A stretch of DNA of 16,189 bases from Actinomycetota bacterium (GCA_005800965.1 SYEA01000058.1:1-16189), one strand, 5' to 3'; positions 1 to 6,586 are shown, counted from the stretch's first letter. A program made the numbers and translations. Notes: a model not told the origin generated them from the sequence alone.

Positions 1-1106
1 GCGCGCTCAGGCATCGCGTCGAGTTGCACGTGCTCGGTTTCGGCGTGTGCACCAGCACCGACTGCGCCAAGGCCGTCGAGCGTGCGCACGCCAACCGCTG
101 CGGTGAGGTTACCGTCGCTGCCCCCACCGACGGCCACGCCTCGTAAACCGGTGATGCCATAGTCATCGGCAACTTTTTGAGCAATGGCAAACAATTCTTT
201 GGTCATCGACTCGTGCATCGGTGGGCGGTTCATTCCCCCACTTACTTCAACACGTGCACCAGCAAGCGTCGCGGTGAGTCGAGACATCTCGGCCTCTAAA
301 CGATCTTTTTCTTCCGGAATCACGCACCGCACGTCGACGGCGATCGTTGCCGAAGCCGGCACCACGTTGTCGGCGGTGCCAGCCTTGGCCACGGTCGGTG
401 TGACCGTGGTACCCACATCGGGTCGGGCGATTGCCACGATGCGCGGCACCTGTGCGGCAAGTTCGACCAGCGCATTGATGCCCTTTTCGGGTTCTAACCC
501 GGCGTGCGACGCGCGACCAGTGATGGTCACATTGAACGTGCCGGTGCCTTTGCGCGCAATCTTCAGCGCACCGCCATCGGCGCTGGGCTCGAGCACCAAC
601 ACTGCACCTGTGGCGCGAGCGCGTTCTTCGAGCAACGCGCGTGATGCGTGCGAGCCGACTTCTTCGTCGGCCGTGATGAGCATCTCGACCTGACACCACT
701 CCTTCACCGCTGCCACCCCGTAGATGGCTTGGATGATGCCGGCTTTCATATCAAAGATTCCGGGGCCGCGCCCAATGTTGCCTTCACGCGTAAACGGTCG
801 ACGCGCGACCGTGCCGAGCGGAAACACCGTGTCGTGGTGCCCGACGATGAGCACCTTGGTGTCGTCGCTGCCCTTCCAATGCACGTGTGGGCCGCGGTCG
901 CTTGCAACGAGCACCGGCGGCGAGCCCAAAACGCGAGTCATGACGTCGGCAAGAAATTGGGCACTGCGCGTGAGGCACTCGTGCTCGAGCGATGGTGATT
1001 CGATGTTGACGAAGCGTTCGAGATCGGCAACCATCGCGTCGTATTGCGCGGCAAGCGTGGCGCGCACTTGTGCTGCGGTGCGGTGGTCGTCGATGCCAAG
1101 AGTCAT
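1..1106 (-). CDS. M20 family metallopeptidase (carboxypeptidase G2-like), C-terminus cut by the window edge
   Basis: The frame is open from an ATG at 1106 to the window edge, giving 368 residues with no stop, so only a short C-terminal piece is missing. The M20 landmarks appear in order: VGHHDTV at about 88-94 (first metal His and bridging Asp), GIFDMKAG at 116-123 (Asp119), TADEEVGS at 145-152 (general-base Glu followed by a metal Glu), LEPS at 172-175, the lid-domain motif GRASHAG at 197-203, GGGSDGN at 327-333, and the C-terminal metal His in GAGAHAETEHV near 354. These match the two-zinc amidohydrolases of the CPG2 / ArgE / DapE clan. The overall shape, especially GRASHAG followed by EPEKGINA, is closest to CPG2-like carboxypeptidases. 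No signal peptide is seen, so it is probably cytoplasmic. The exact substrate cannot be read from the sequence. The start lies 19 nt after tRNA-Leu on the same strand. Confidence 0.93.
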   Translation of the reverse strand, partial: MTLGIDDHRTAAQVRATLAAQYDAMVADLERFVNIESPSLEHECLTRSAQFLADVMTRVLGSPPVLVASDRGPHVHWKGSDDTKVLIVGHHDTVFPLGTVARRPFTREGNIGRGPGIFDMKAGIIQAIYGVAAVKEWCQVEMLITADEEVGSHASRALLEERARATGAVLVLEPSADGGALKIARKGTGTFNVTITGRASHAGLEPEKGINALVELAAQVPRIVAIARPDVGTTVTPTVAKAGTADNVVPASATIAVDVRCVIPEEKDRLEAEMSRLTATLAGARVEVSGGMNRPPMHESMTKELFAIAQKVADDYGITGLRGVAVGGGSDGNLTAAVGVRTLDGLGAVGAGAHAETEHVQLDAMPER

Positions 1107-1125
1107 GTGCCTCTATTCTGTCGGG

Positions 1126-1210
1126 TGCCCGGGGCGGGATTTGAACCCACACAGCCATTTCTGGCCAGGGGGGTTTAAGCCCCCCGCGTCTACCATTTCG
1201 CCACCCGGGC
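1126..1210 (-). tRNA. tRNA-Leu (UAA anticodon)
   Basis: This 85-nt cloverleaf lies on the minus strand. The 5' acceptor GCCCGGG (from 1210) pairs with CCCGGGC ending at 1127, and the discriminator base is A (1126). The D-arm is of Leu type. The anticodon stem is GGGGG/CCCCC around the loop CTTAAAC, which gives anticodon TAA and reads UUA/UUG. A long variable arm (GCC-loop-GGC) marks it as a class II tRNA. The T-arm is GTGGG-TTCAAAT-CCCGC. The 3' flank after the discriminator reads CCC, so CCA is not encoded and must be added by tRNA nucleotidyltransferase. Confidence 0.97.
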
Positions 1211-1248
1211 ATCGCGACCAAACGTTGGCCCAAAAAATGAGCCGATGC

Positions 1249-1608
1249 TTAGGCTACGTGCGCGTTCGAGGTGACATATTCAAGTGACAGCCACAGTGCA
1301 GCCCGCACACGCGCAGCTTCAACCGCTGACAACTGATTCAGAATGACGACACCTTCGATCATGTCGGCAACCACGGCAGCAAGAGGGCGATCCTTTACAT
1401 TCACCGCGACAATTCCGGTGACAGTACCGGCGACATCTTGGCCAGCAAGGCGGCGAATCGTGCGGTCTACCCCGATGATGCGAGTTGGGCAGCGGAACCC
1501 TGGAGCAGCCAGCCCCGACTGGTGGACCGTCGATGCAATCGCCCGCGCCAGCGCCGCGAATTCAACGGCGGTGAGTGATGACGAAGGTGGCTGCATGGGG
1601 TTGAACAT
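1249..1608 (-). CDS. conserved hypothetical protein, about 119 aa
   Basis: A small soluble protein of unknown function. The middle and end look like a conserved core: PGFRCPTRIIGVDRTIRR, then AVNVKDRPLAAVVADMIEGVV, then a helical C-terminal part rich in Ala, Arg and Leu (VEAARVRAALWLSLE). There is no signal peptide, membrane segment or catalytic motif I can name. I believe similar proteins occur in other actinobacteria, but from memory only. ATG at 1608 was chosen because the residues upstream are not core-like; a GTG at 1641 in the same frame would add 11 residues. It is divergent from the RecB-like nuclease, with 56 bp between start codons, and is followed 38 bp later by tRNA-Leu on the same strand. 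Confidence 0.75.
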   Translation of the reverse strand: MFNPMQPPSSSLTAVEFAALARAIASTVHQSGLAAPGFRCPTRIIGVDRTIRRLAGQDVAGTVTGIVAVNVKDRPLAAVVADMIEGVVILNQLSAVEAARVRAALWLSLEYVTSNAHVA

Positions 1609-1649
1609 CTTGACAGAGGGGTACCACGGGGTGACACGCACCCAGTTAC

Positions 1650-1664
1650 TACTGTTGCCCCACG
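1650..1664 (+). promoter_or_regulatory. possible -10 element and leaderless start for the RecB-like nuclease
   Basis: The hexamer TACTGT at 1650-1655 lies 9 nt before the ATG at 1665, and no Shine-Dalgarno sequence is seen in between (TGCCCCACG). This is the widest spacing among the TAnnnT-start pairs in this window, so it is the weakest example. A perfect TTGACA at 1610-1615 is too far away (34 bp) to be its -35 element. Confidence 0.4.
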
Positions 1665-2624
1665 ATGAAGGTGCCTGAAGCTGTGCCCGCAACGGTGCCC
1701 GACGCACAGGGGTCGGGGCTCAACCCAATGCAACAGGCTGTGGTCGACACGCTCGGCAAATCACCCGACTGGGTGCCGCTGCCCACCAGCGTGGTGGATG
1801 CCGTGCGCACCATGTTGCACGACCAACTTGCTGTAGTGGCAGATCGATTCAGCCGCAACAACGCGCTGTGGGTGAGCAAGAACAAGCTCACCACCATTCA
1901 TGGTTGTCAAGCCCATCACATGGCCACCAAAGACAACTTCGCCTGGACTCCACTCACTGCGCGCGGCACGGTGCTGCACAAAGCGGTCGAACTCGGCGTG
2001 CATTGGCGCGGCGAATCAACACCGGTCGAAGTTGTTGACGAAGCCATTGCGCGACTGTCTGACTCGAGCAACAGCGTGGCCGACTTTCTCATCAGTATGA
2101 CCCCTGGAGACGCAGCACAACTGCGCGGATACGCCGTGGATCTGTACACCCGCTTCGAAGAATGCTTTCCCAAACTCAAGCCCTCGTGGCGGCCCGTCAC
2201 CGAATCATCGGCGCGCTACGAGTTGTTTGATGGGGCCATCGTTCTCGGCACACGGTCAGACCTCACCCTCGGCACCGCCGACCAAAAAGTGATCATTGAC
2301 GTGAAAAGCGGTGGTCTGCACACATCGCACCGTGAAGATCTGCGTTTTTATGCACTCGTCGAAGCGCTGCGCAGCGGCATGGCACCCCGACGCCTGGCCA
2401 CCTACTCGCTGGCAGCCGCACGCGCCGACGTCGAAGACGTGTCAGAGGGCGTGTTGCAAGCTGCGGTGCGCCGCGTGGTGGCCGGCGTGCAACTGATCGT
2501 GGCGATTGAGTTGGATAAGCGTGAGCCAACCCGTAGCCCTGCTGCACATTGTCGATGGTGCCCGTTGAATGACTCGTGCGCCGAAGGCATCGCGTTTTTG
2601 TCGCGTGACGAAATAGACGATTAA
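1665..2624 (+). CDS. stand-alone RecB-family PD-(D/E)XK nuclease with Cas4/AddB-like cysteines
   Basis: A 319-aa protein. The RecB-type nuclease motifs appear in order: ARGTVLHKAVEL at 99-110 (His105, the RecB/Cas4 His motif), GTRSDL with Asp199, IIDVKSGG at 210-217 (Asp212 and Lys214, the D-x-K active site), and REDLRFYAL at 223-231 in the place of the QxxxY motif. Cys81 (IHGCQ) lies before the nuclease core, and Cys296, Cys299 and Cys305 (CRWCPLNDSC, C-x2-C-x5-C) lie after it. One cysteine before and three after the core is the arrangement that holds a 4Fe-4S cluster in Cas4 and AddB nucleases. There is no helicase domain and there are no cas genes nearby. A DNA end-processing or repair role is inferred; the target is unknown. 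It converges on the VOC gene with only 11 bp between stop codons. Confidence 0.85.
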   Translation: MKVPEAVPATVPDAQGSGLNPMQQAVVDTLGKSPDWVPLPTSVVDAVRTMLHDQLAVVADRFSRNNALWVSKNKLTTIHGCQAHHMATKDNFAWTPLTARGTVLHKAVELGVHWRGESTPVEVVDEAIARLSDSSNSVADFLISMTPGDAAQLRGYAVDLYTRFEECFPKLKPSWRPVTESSARYELFDGAIVLGTRSDLTLGTADQKVIIDVKSGGLHTSHREDLRFYALVEALRSGMAPRRLATYSLAAARADVEDVSEGVLQAAVRRVVAGVQLIVAIELDKREPTRSPAAHCRWCPLNDSCAEGIAFLSRDEIDD

Positions 2625-2635
2625 TTAGCGAGTAC

Positions 2636-3274
2636 TTAGCGCGACATCAGCGCAAGCGGCACGCCCAAACCGGCACCAGAACGCACCGTGGCGATTCGCC
2701 GGCCAGGTTGCACCGCTGGCTTGGGTGCACCAATCACATCGGGGCCAAGGTGTGTTGCAACCTCATCGATCTGGTCGACGACCACCACTAACCCCCAGTA
2801 GCTGGCTGTCGTAGCCGAGTCATTCGGGGCAACCAGTCGACGCTCCACCACTTCGAGAATCACGCTTCCCCAGCGATGAAAACCCTGCACACCTCGCTCG
2901 CCTTCTTTTACCCGCTTGAGCGGCGCGCCAGATTGCTCTGCAATTTCGCTGCACGTGGCTCGCACATCATTGGCCAACACCACCACATGATCTACCCCGA
3001 CGATGTGCAACGCAAACTGAGGGGCTGCGTTGCTTGGTGCAGCAGCGTCAACTACATGGGTGTCAACTCCTTGAGCGTCATCCACATGCACCACGGGCAA
3101 GCCAGCGATTTGACTGGCGCGAGTTGGGCAACCGACGAGAGCAAGATGATGCAAACCCACAGGTAGCGACTCATCGATGTTCAGCCTTACGTCGCCGAGT
3201 AGCCCTCCAACGATGCCGATGTCATGCCACGGTGCAGCGCGACCGCCGACCGTAATTGCTACGACGCGAGTCAA
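2636..3274 (-). CDS. VOC (glyoxalase-like) family protein
   Basis: A 212-aa soluble protein. Residues about 92-210 form a recognisable vicinal-oxygen-chelate module: GVDHVVVLANDV (93-104), GFHRWGSVILEVVE (141-154), YWGLVVVVDQIDEV (169-182), and an ending PGRRIATVRSGAGLGVPLALM. Residues 1-90 look like a degenerate first half of the fold (WHDIGI, then a region of short strands). This paired layout is usual for VOC proteins. Metal ligands and substrate cannot be assigned, and many family members of this type are uncharacterised. The start is TTG at 3274; no better start lies nearby in the frame. The stop codon of bL37 lies 37 nt upstream on the same strand, so the two may share a transcript. Confidence 0.8.
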   Translation of the reverse strand: MTRVVAITVGGRAAPWHDIGIVGGLLGDVRLNIDESLPVGLHHLALVGCPTRASQIAGLPVVHVDDAQGVDTHVVDAAAPSNAAPQFALHIVGVDHVVVLANDVRATCSEIAEQSGAPLKRVKEGERGVQGFHRWGSVILEVVERRLVAPNDSATTASYWGLVVVVDQIDEVATHLGPDVIGAPKPAVQPGRRIATVRSGAGLGVPLALMSR

Positions 3275-3311
3275 ATCAGACGCGCCGAGAAAAGCGGAAT
3301 AACCGAGCCGG

Positions 3312-3398
3312 TTAGCGACGACCCATGTTGGGTCGCTTGCCGTGGTTTGCTTTGGAGCGGCGCATGCGCGCCTTGCGCTTCTTGGTCTTCTTGGACAT
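3312..3398 (-). CDS. 50S ribosomal protein bL37-like, 28 aa
   Basis: A very short gene that standard gene finders easily miss. The 28 codons encode a strongly basic peptide beginning MSKKTKKRKARMRR and ending SKANHGKRPNMGRR. The stretch SKANHGKRPN is, as I recall it, the signature of bL37, the small actinobacterial large-subunit protein (about 24 residues) first seen in mycobacterial ribosome structures, where it binds 23S rRNA. Here Lys and Arg make up almost half the residues, as expected for an rRNA-binding tail-like peptide. The N-terminus is a little longer and more Lys-rich than the mycobacterial form. It has its own promoter-like hexamer just upstream. It lies between the HNH nuclease gene and the VOC gene, all on the minus strand. 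Confidence 0.87.
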   Translation of the reverse strand: MSKKTKKRKARMRRSKANHGKRPNMGRR

Positions 3399-3424
3399 GA
3401 GCATCAAGGGTAGTGGTCGACCAC
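3399..3424 (-). promoter_or_regulatory. bL37 promoter with an abutting 12-bp palindrome
   Basis: Read on the minus strand, TACCCT (3412-3407) lies 8 nt before the bL37 ATG, with no clear ribosome binding site, as in a leaderless promoter. Immediately upstream, touching the hexamer, is the perfect palindrome GTGGTCGACCAC (3413-3424). It fills most of the -10/-35 spacer, where a repressor dimer could block RNA polymerase. A weak -35 candidate, CCGACA, lies 16 bp from the -10. The element types are inferred from position only. Confidence 0.5.
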
Positions 3425-3444
3425 CGCTTGTCGGCACAAATTTC

Positions 3445-4461
3445 TTACGTTTGTTGACGCCAGCGTGCGCGATTGCCCGTATACGGGGTGCCGTTCATAT
3501 CCGTTTTTGCACACACGTACGCGCGCCCGTTGTATACACCTGTGGCGCCTTCTGGCGCGCAATATGAGCCGGGTCGCAGAGTGGCCACAACCGGCGACCC
3601 ACCCGGGGCCACAGAGGTGGAAGCACCCGTCGACGCGACGGTCGTGACGGTCGTGGCAGTCGACCGCCCAGTGCTTGAGGGTGTCGTCGAAGACGTAGTT
3701 GACCGTGTAGTTGCTGGTGTAGTTGCTGGTGTAGTTGACGGACTAGTAGCTGGCACAGTCGCTGGTGCGTTGACCGACACGTCGGACCAGCCACGCATCG
3801 TGGTGCCCGCACATTGACCGCTGAGCACATTGTTGAGTCGACCCCATTCGCTTTGATCCATCGACAAACCCCAGCGTGCTTTTACTGCGATCCAGTTGGC
3901 GCTGTAGGTGCACCAATATCCGCGTAGCGGCGGCATCCAGTTCGATGGGTCTCGATCGCTTTTGGACCTATTGCTTGATGACGATGCAGCAATCAATGAC
4001 CTTGCGTCCGAAGTGTCGTTGGCAAAAGCAGTTCGCTGTGCTTCGTTCCACTGCCATGCGCCAGAATCCCACGCTTCTTTGAGCGCCACCGTGTGGTCGA
4101 TGTCTACCCTTGTGCGATCCGAGGTGCGCACACCGTCGTAGGGCGATAGCCAATCGGCTTCGACCACGAAACATTTGAATGGGTCAACTTGCGGCAAACC
4201 GATGGCATCGCGCTTCAACACTTGTTCGCGAGCATCGCAACCATCGCCGTCAATATCCAGCCAGTGCTTAAACAGGCTGCGCTTGTATCCACGCGAGTAC
4301 TCGTTTTGCACGGTGATGGTCTTCAACACCTCAATGGCCAAATATGTGTCGCTCGGGCCTTGCACCCGCACATCGACTGTTTGGGTTGCCTGGGCGCCGG
4401 CGCTACTCAAGCCAATCGACATTGCCAGCACTGCCCCGGCAGCGGCGATACGAATGTTCAT
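3445..4461 (-). CDS. secreted HNH (GmrSD-C/DUF1524-like) nuclease with Thr/Ser/Pro linker and C-terminal Cys domain
   Basis: A 338-aa exported protein. Residues 1-25 form a signal peptide (NIR, hydrophobic stretch, then SSAGAQA as the probable cleavage region). Residues about 38-218 are an HNH-type nuclease: LDIDGDGCDAREQ (68-80), DIDHTVALKEAW (120-131, catalytic Asp122-His123), FANDTSD (147-152), NRSKSDRDPSNWMPP (164-178) and the end of the domain near Cys217. The DHxVxLxEAW and NxxKxDxDPxxWxPP signatures are typical of the family. Residues 232-285 are a Thr/Ser/Pro-rich linker. Residues 298-335 form a small domain, YCAPEGATGVYNGRAYVC, that looks like an extracellular attachment module, though its function is unknown. 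The start codon overlaps the ferredoxin stop (ATGA). A role in using extracellular DNA or attacking foreign DNA is inference. Confidence 0.9.
   Translation of the reverse strand: MNIRIAAAGAVLAMSIGLSSAGAQATQTVDVRVQGPSDTYLAIEVLKTITVQNEYSRGYKRSLFKHWLDIDGDGCDAREQVLKRDAIGLPQVDPFKCFVVEADWLSPYDGVRTSDRTRVDIDHTVALKEAWDSGAWQWNEAQRTAFANDTSDARSLIAASSSSNRSKSDRDPSNWMPPLRGYWCTYSANWIAVKARWGLSMDQSEWGRLNNVLSGQCAGTTMRGWSDVSVNAPATVPATSPSTTPATTPATTRSTTSSTTPSSTGRSTATTVTTVASTGASTSVAPGGSPVVATLRPGSYCAPEGATGVYNGRAYVCAKTDMNGTPYTGNRARWRQQT
3706..3737 (+). repeat. 12-bp tandem repeat coding the Thr/Pro linker
   Basis: The unit TGTAGTTGCTGG starts at 3706 and again at 3718, with a partial third copy from 3730. It lies inside the linker of the HNH nuclease and encodes part of its TTPA-type repeats, so it is a low-complexity coding repeat that could change length by slippage. 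Confidence 0.8.
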
Positions 4462-4742
4462 GCGCTAGTTGTTGCCCCGCCCATGAAAGTGAGGCTTTCT
4501 TCTTCGTCGCGAGTGTCGATGAAGATGCATTCACCCGGGCACACATCGGCAGCCAACACCACGGCGCCAAGATGTTTGTCGGCGACTTCGGCCAAACTGC
4601 CCGCGCTGCCCGGGTCGTTCAAGACAACACCGTTTTCCACCACGTAGGCGATGCCGTCTTCGAGTTGCGCAAAAACCTCTGGGCAGTGATCAACGCACAA
4701 GCCGTCACCTGTGCACAGGTCTTGGTCGATCCACACGCGCAC
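4458..4742 (-). CDS. single-cluster ferredoxin with Asp in place of one cluster Cys
   Basis: A 94-aa acidic ferredoxin. The cluster motif is CTGDGLCVDHCPE near the N-terminus plus VCPGECIFI near residue 75. This reads C-x2-D-x2-C-x3-C-P, so the second ligand position of the usual C-x2-C-x2-C-x3-C-P motif is Asp. Such sites hold either a 3Fe-4S cluster, as in P450-partner ferredoxins, or an Asp-ligated 4Fe-4S cluster, as in the Pyrococcus ferredoxin. It carries single electrons in the cytoplasm; its partner is not identified. The start is taken as GTG at 4742, giving MRVWID, which fits relatives as I recall them. A second GTG at 4736 has the better-spaced purine run (AAAAGG, 7 nt). The stop overlaps the HNH nuclease start. 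MauE-like ends 10 nt upstream. Confidence 0.9.
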   Translation of the reverse strand: MRVWIDQDLCTGDGLCVDHCPEVFAQLEDGIAYVVENGVVLNDPGSAGSLAEVADKHLGAVVLAADVCPGECIFIDTRDEEESLTFMGGATTSA

Positions 4743-4752
4743 GCCTTTTATG

Positions 4753-5133
4753 CTACGAAGCAATAGCGACGAACACCAAAGCCAGCAACAAGATATTGCG
4801 CACGATGTCGCGGGCACCAATGGGTCGCTGCGACGCACCACCGAAACAAGCACAAGGCGGTCGGTTGTCACGCCGCAAATGCACGGCCAGCAGGCTGGTG
4901 AACGCCATCAACATCACTGCGGCAGCCGCCAAAAACTCGGTGCGCCACGCATCGCCTAGCACCACACCCAACCCGATTGCTACTTCGCCGAGCATCACGC
5001 TCGAGGCAACGATTGGCGGAATGCCCAGATTGCGCGCCGACGCTGGCCATTTTCGCCCAGCCAAGATTTTTGCCACACCGGCGTAGACAAACACTGCACC
5101 CACGACGCCGGCGGCGAGCGTTGCGATGTTCAC
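4753..5133 (-). CDS. MauE/DoxX-like integral membrane protein
   Basis: A 126-aa protein with four hydrophobic segments (about residues 4-24, 40-60, 66-86 and 110-125), the usual size and shape of the MauE/DoxX fold. A CxCFG motif at 94-98 (PPCACFGG), followed by IGARDIVRNILLL, is typical of MauE-type proteins. In methylamine utilisation clusters, MauE is linked to maturation or redox handling of disulfide-containing partners, and the CxC pair suggests thiol redox activity at the membrane. No methylamine dehydrogenase genes are present here, so the role must be different or more general. ATG at 5133 overlaps the flavin reductase stop (ATGA). The ferredoxin follows on the same strand. Confidence 0.85.
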   Translation of the reverse strand: MNIATLAAGVVGAVFVYAGVAKILAGRKWPASARNLGIPPIVASSVMLGEVAIGLGVVLGDAWRTEFLAAAAVMLMAFTSLLAVHLRRDNRPPCACFGGASQRPIGARDIVRNILLLALVFVAIAS

Positions 5134-5651
5134 GAAATAATGCGGGCGTCGCCGGTCTTGCCTTGCACGAACACCATGGCAGGCACATCTGTCTGCAGCG
5201 TGCGCAACGCCGTCACCGACCCAACCACCAGGTCGTGGTCACCGAAACTATGCACGGCGTGCACGTCGCAGTCAATGGTCGCCACCACATCGGGCAACAC
5301 CGGCGAGCCGTTGGCCGACACCCCGACTTCGAGCCCGTCGAATCGGGAGCCAACTGTTGCATCGGGCGCGTCTTTGGCAAAGCGCCAGCACAACTCGGTC
5401 TGTGATGCCGCCAGAACGTTGGCACAAAATTTGCCGCGAGCGGCCAGAAGTGACCATGAACGCGAGGCGCGACCAATGAAGAATCCGGCTAACGGTGGGT
5501 CGAGCGAAATCGAGGCGAACGAACCAATGGTCACACCGACAAGTTCATCGTCGAGACTGCGACCAGTAACCACCACCACCCCGGTCGGCAGGTGACCGAA
5601 AACTTTACGAAAGTGCTGCGGGTTGGTCGGTGATTCGGCAGCGTCGCTCAC
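5130..5651 (-). CDS. flavin reductase-like domain protein (HpaC/FMN-binding split-barrel family)
   Basis: A 173-aa soluble protein matching the flavin reductase-like family. It opens with HFRKVFGHLPTGVVVVTG (13-30), continues with VGVTIGSFASISLDPPLAGFFI (38-59), where the Ser/Thr-rich loop and DPP are the FMN-binding landmarks, and then KFCANVLAASQTELCWRFA and FDGLEV. Family members reduce free or bound FMN/FAD with NAD(P)H, usually for a two-component monooxygenase. No monooxygenase lies in this operon, so it may act with the neighbouring ferredoxin, or in trans. The start is GTG at 5651, inside the overlap GTGA with the MBL stop. Its own stop overlaps the MauE-like start. Confidence 0.9.
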   Translation of the reverse strand: MSDAAESPTNPQHFRKVFGHLPTGVVVVTGRSLDDELVGVTIGSFASISLDPPLAGFFIGRASRSWSLLAARGKFCANVLAASQTELCWRFAKDAPDATVGSRFDGLEVGVSANGSPVLPDVVATIDCDVHAVHSFGDHDLVVGSVTALRTLQTDVPAMVFVQGKTGDARIIS

Positions 5652-6490
5652 GCATTACACGTTACGACGTCAACGGTTTCACCTTCGCGTGCGGCGAAAA
5701 CCCCGATCTTGGTGCCGCCGCCAACCTGATTGGCAAGTTCAGTGAGGGCAGCATCGGTGCGCGACGGGTCGTGGTGAAACAACGCCAACTGCTGCACGCC
5801 GCAGGTTTCAGCCACCCACTTGGCATACGAATAAGTGGAGTGCCCCCAGGTGGATTTTTCGACGAATTCTTCGTCGGTGTATTGGGCATCATGAATCAGC
5901 AAATCGGTTCGCTCACACAATTCGCGGGCGCCTTGCGACAACGTGAACTCGGGGCCAGCAGGTTGTTGGTGGTCCGACAAATAGGTGACGCTCGCCCCGG
6001 CATGAGTCACCCGAAAGCCAAGGGTCGGCCCGATGTGGGGCACGAAGCGGCTACGAATCTGCATATCGCCGATCGCGAAGTCGTCATCACCAATCTCGTG
6101 AAATATCACTCGCGCAGCAAAGTCGTCCAGCGGCACCGGAAACATCGGCGGCTTGATTTTTTCGAGGAACAGTTCGCGAATGCTGCGGCCGTCGGGCTGC
6201 TTGGGTGCATAAATTTCGAACGTGGTATCGCTGCGCAAGAGTGGCTGGAAAAATGGCAAGCCGAGGGTGTGGTCGTAGTGCAAGTGGGTGAGCAAACACA
6301 CGGCTCGAAACGCACCAGTGTCACCACATTGCTTACCGAAATAACGCAGCCCGGTACCAAGATCGAACACCACCGGCAGCTGACCCAGCGCACGAAGCGA
6401 CACGCACGAGGTGTTGCCACCAAAGTGATGTGTGTCGGGCCCGTGACACGGGGTGGAGCCACGCACACCGTGGAAAGAAACGCTGATCAT
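5648..6490 (-). CDS. MBL-fold metal-dependent hydrolase (PhnP/RNase Z-like subgroup)
   Basis: A 280-aa metallo-beta-lactamase-fold protein. It starts with GVRGSTPC (8-15) and FGGNTSCV (23-30), as in the PhnP / cyclic phosphodiesterase-like subgroup. Metal ligands are visible: THLHYDH at 68-74 (His69, His71, Asp73, His74), VPHIG with His152, YLSDHQ with Asp173, and LFHHDPS near 239-240. This ligand set fits a two-metal phosphodiesterase-type hydrolase; the substrate is not known. No signal peptide is seen. It is the first gene of the redox operon and its stop overlaps the next start by four bases. A purine-rich AGAGG lies close to the ATG (spacing 2), too close for an ideal binding site. It is divergent from the epoxide-hydrolase-like gene. 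Confidence 0.9.
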   Translation of the reverse strand: MISVSFHGVRGSTPCHGPDTHHFGGNTSCVSLRALGQLPVVFDLGTGLRYFGKQCGDTGAFRAVCLLTHLHYDHTLGLPFFQPLLRSDTTFEIYAPKQPDGRSIRELFLEKIKPPMFPVPLDDFAARVIFHEIGDDDFAIGDMQIRSRFVPHIGPTLGFRVTHAGASVTYLSDHQQPAGPEFTLSQGARELCERTDLLIHDAQYTDEEFVEKSTWGHSTYSYAKWVAETCGVQQLALFHHDPSRTDAALTELANQVGGGTKIGVFAAREGETVDVVTCNA

Positions 6491-6501
6491 GGCCTCTGCT
6501 G

Positions 6502-6507
6502 ACGCTA
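6502..6507 (-). promoter_or_regulatory. possible -10 element of the MBL-led operon
   Basis: On the minus strand TAGCGT lies 11 nt before the MBL start codon in the 96-bp divergent spacer 6491-6586. This would give a leader of only a few bases. No good -35 element is visible, so the call is weak. Confidence 0.3.
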
Positions 6508-6573
6508 AAGCGGCGACATGCTGGCGACCTTGCGCAATGGCGGTGACGTTGGTCGCAAAGTGCAGGCTTCATC

Positions 6574-6586
6574 TACTCTGTGAGCC
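6574..6586 (+). promoter_or_regulatory. -10 element and leaderless start of the epoxide-hydrolase-like gene
   Basis: TACTCT at 6574-6579 is followed by 7 nt (GTGAGCC) and then the GTG start at 6587. Transcription would begin at or next to the start codon, and no Shine-Dalgarno sequence is present. The same hexamer and spacing occur before the MaoC gene at 8880. Confidence 0.55.

Noticed and set aside
184..693. 169-codon open frame on the + strand
   Set aside because: Antisense to the M20 peptidase, which has the full set of metal and lid motifs in the same region.
1227..1245. short GGCTC/GGGCC hairpin with an inner T-run between the hypothetical gene and tRNA-Leu
   Set aside because: The stem is only 5 bp with a G-U pair and the T-run is in the loop, so it is not a credible terminator.
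1610..1615. perfect TTGACA as a -35 box for the RecB-like gene
   Set aside because: The only plausible -10 (1650-1655) is 34 bp away and no TAnnnT occurs at 16-19 bp, so the match is probably chance.
3661..3790. repeat-rich stretch considered as a CRISPR or other array
   Set aside because: The repeats are 12-bp multiples of codons with no spacers and lie inside the Thr/Pro linker coding sequence.
5630..6502. 290-codon open frame on the + strand
   Set aside because: It lies antisense to the MBL hydrolase, whose metal motifs are unmistakable. The + product has no recognisable motifs and is a codon-bias shadow.
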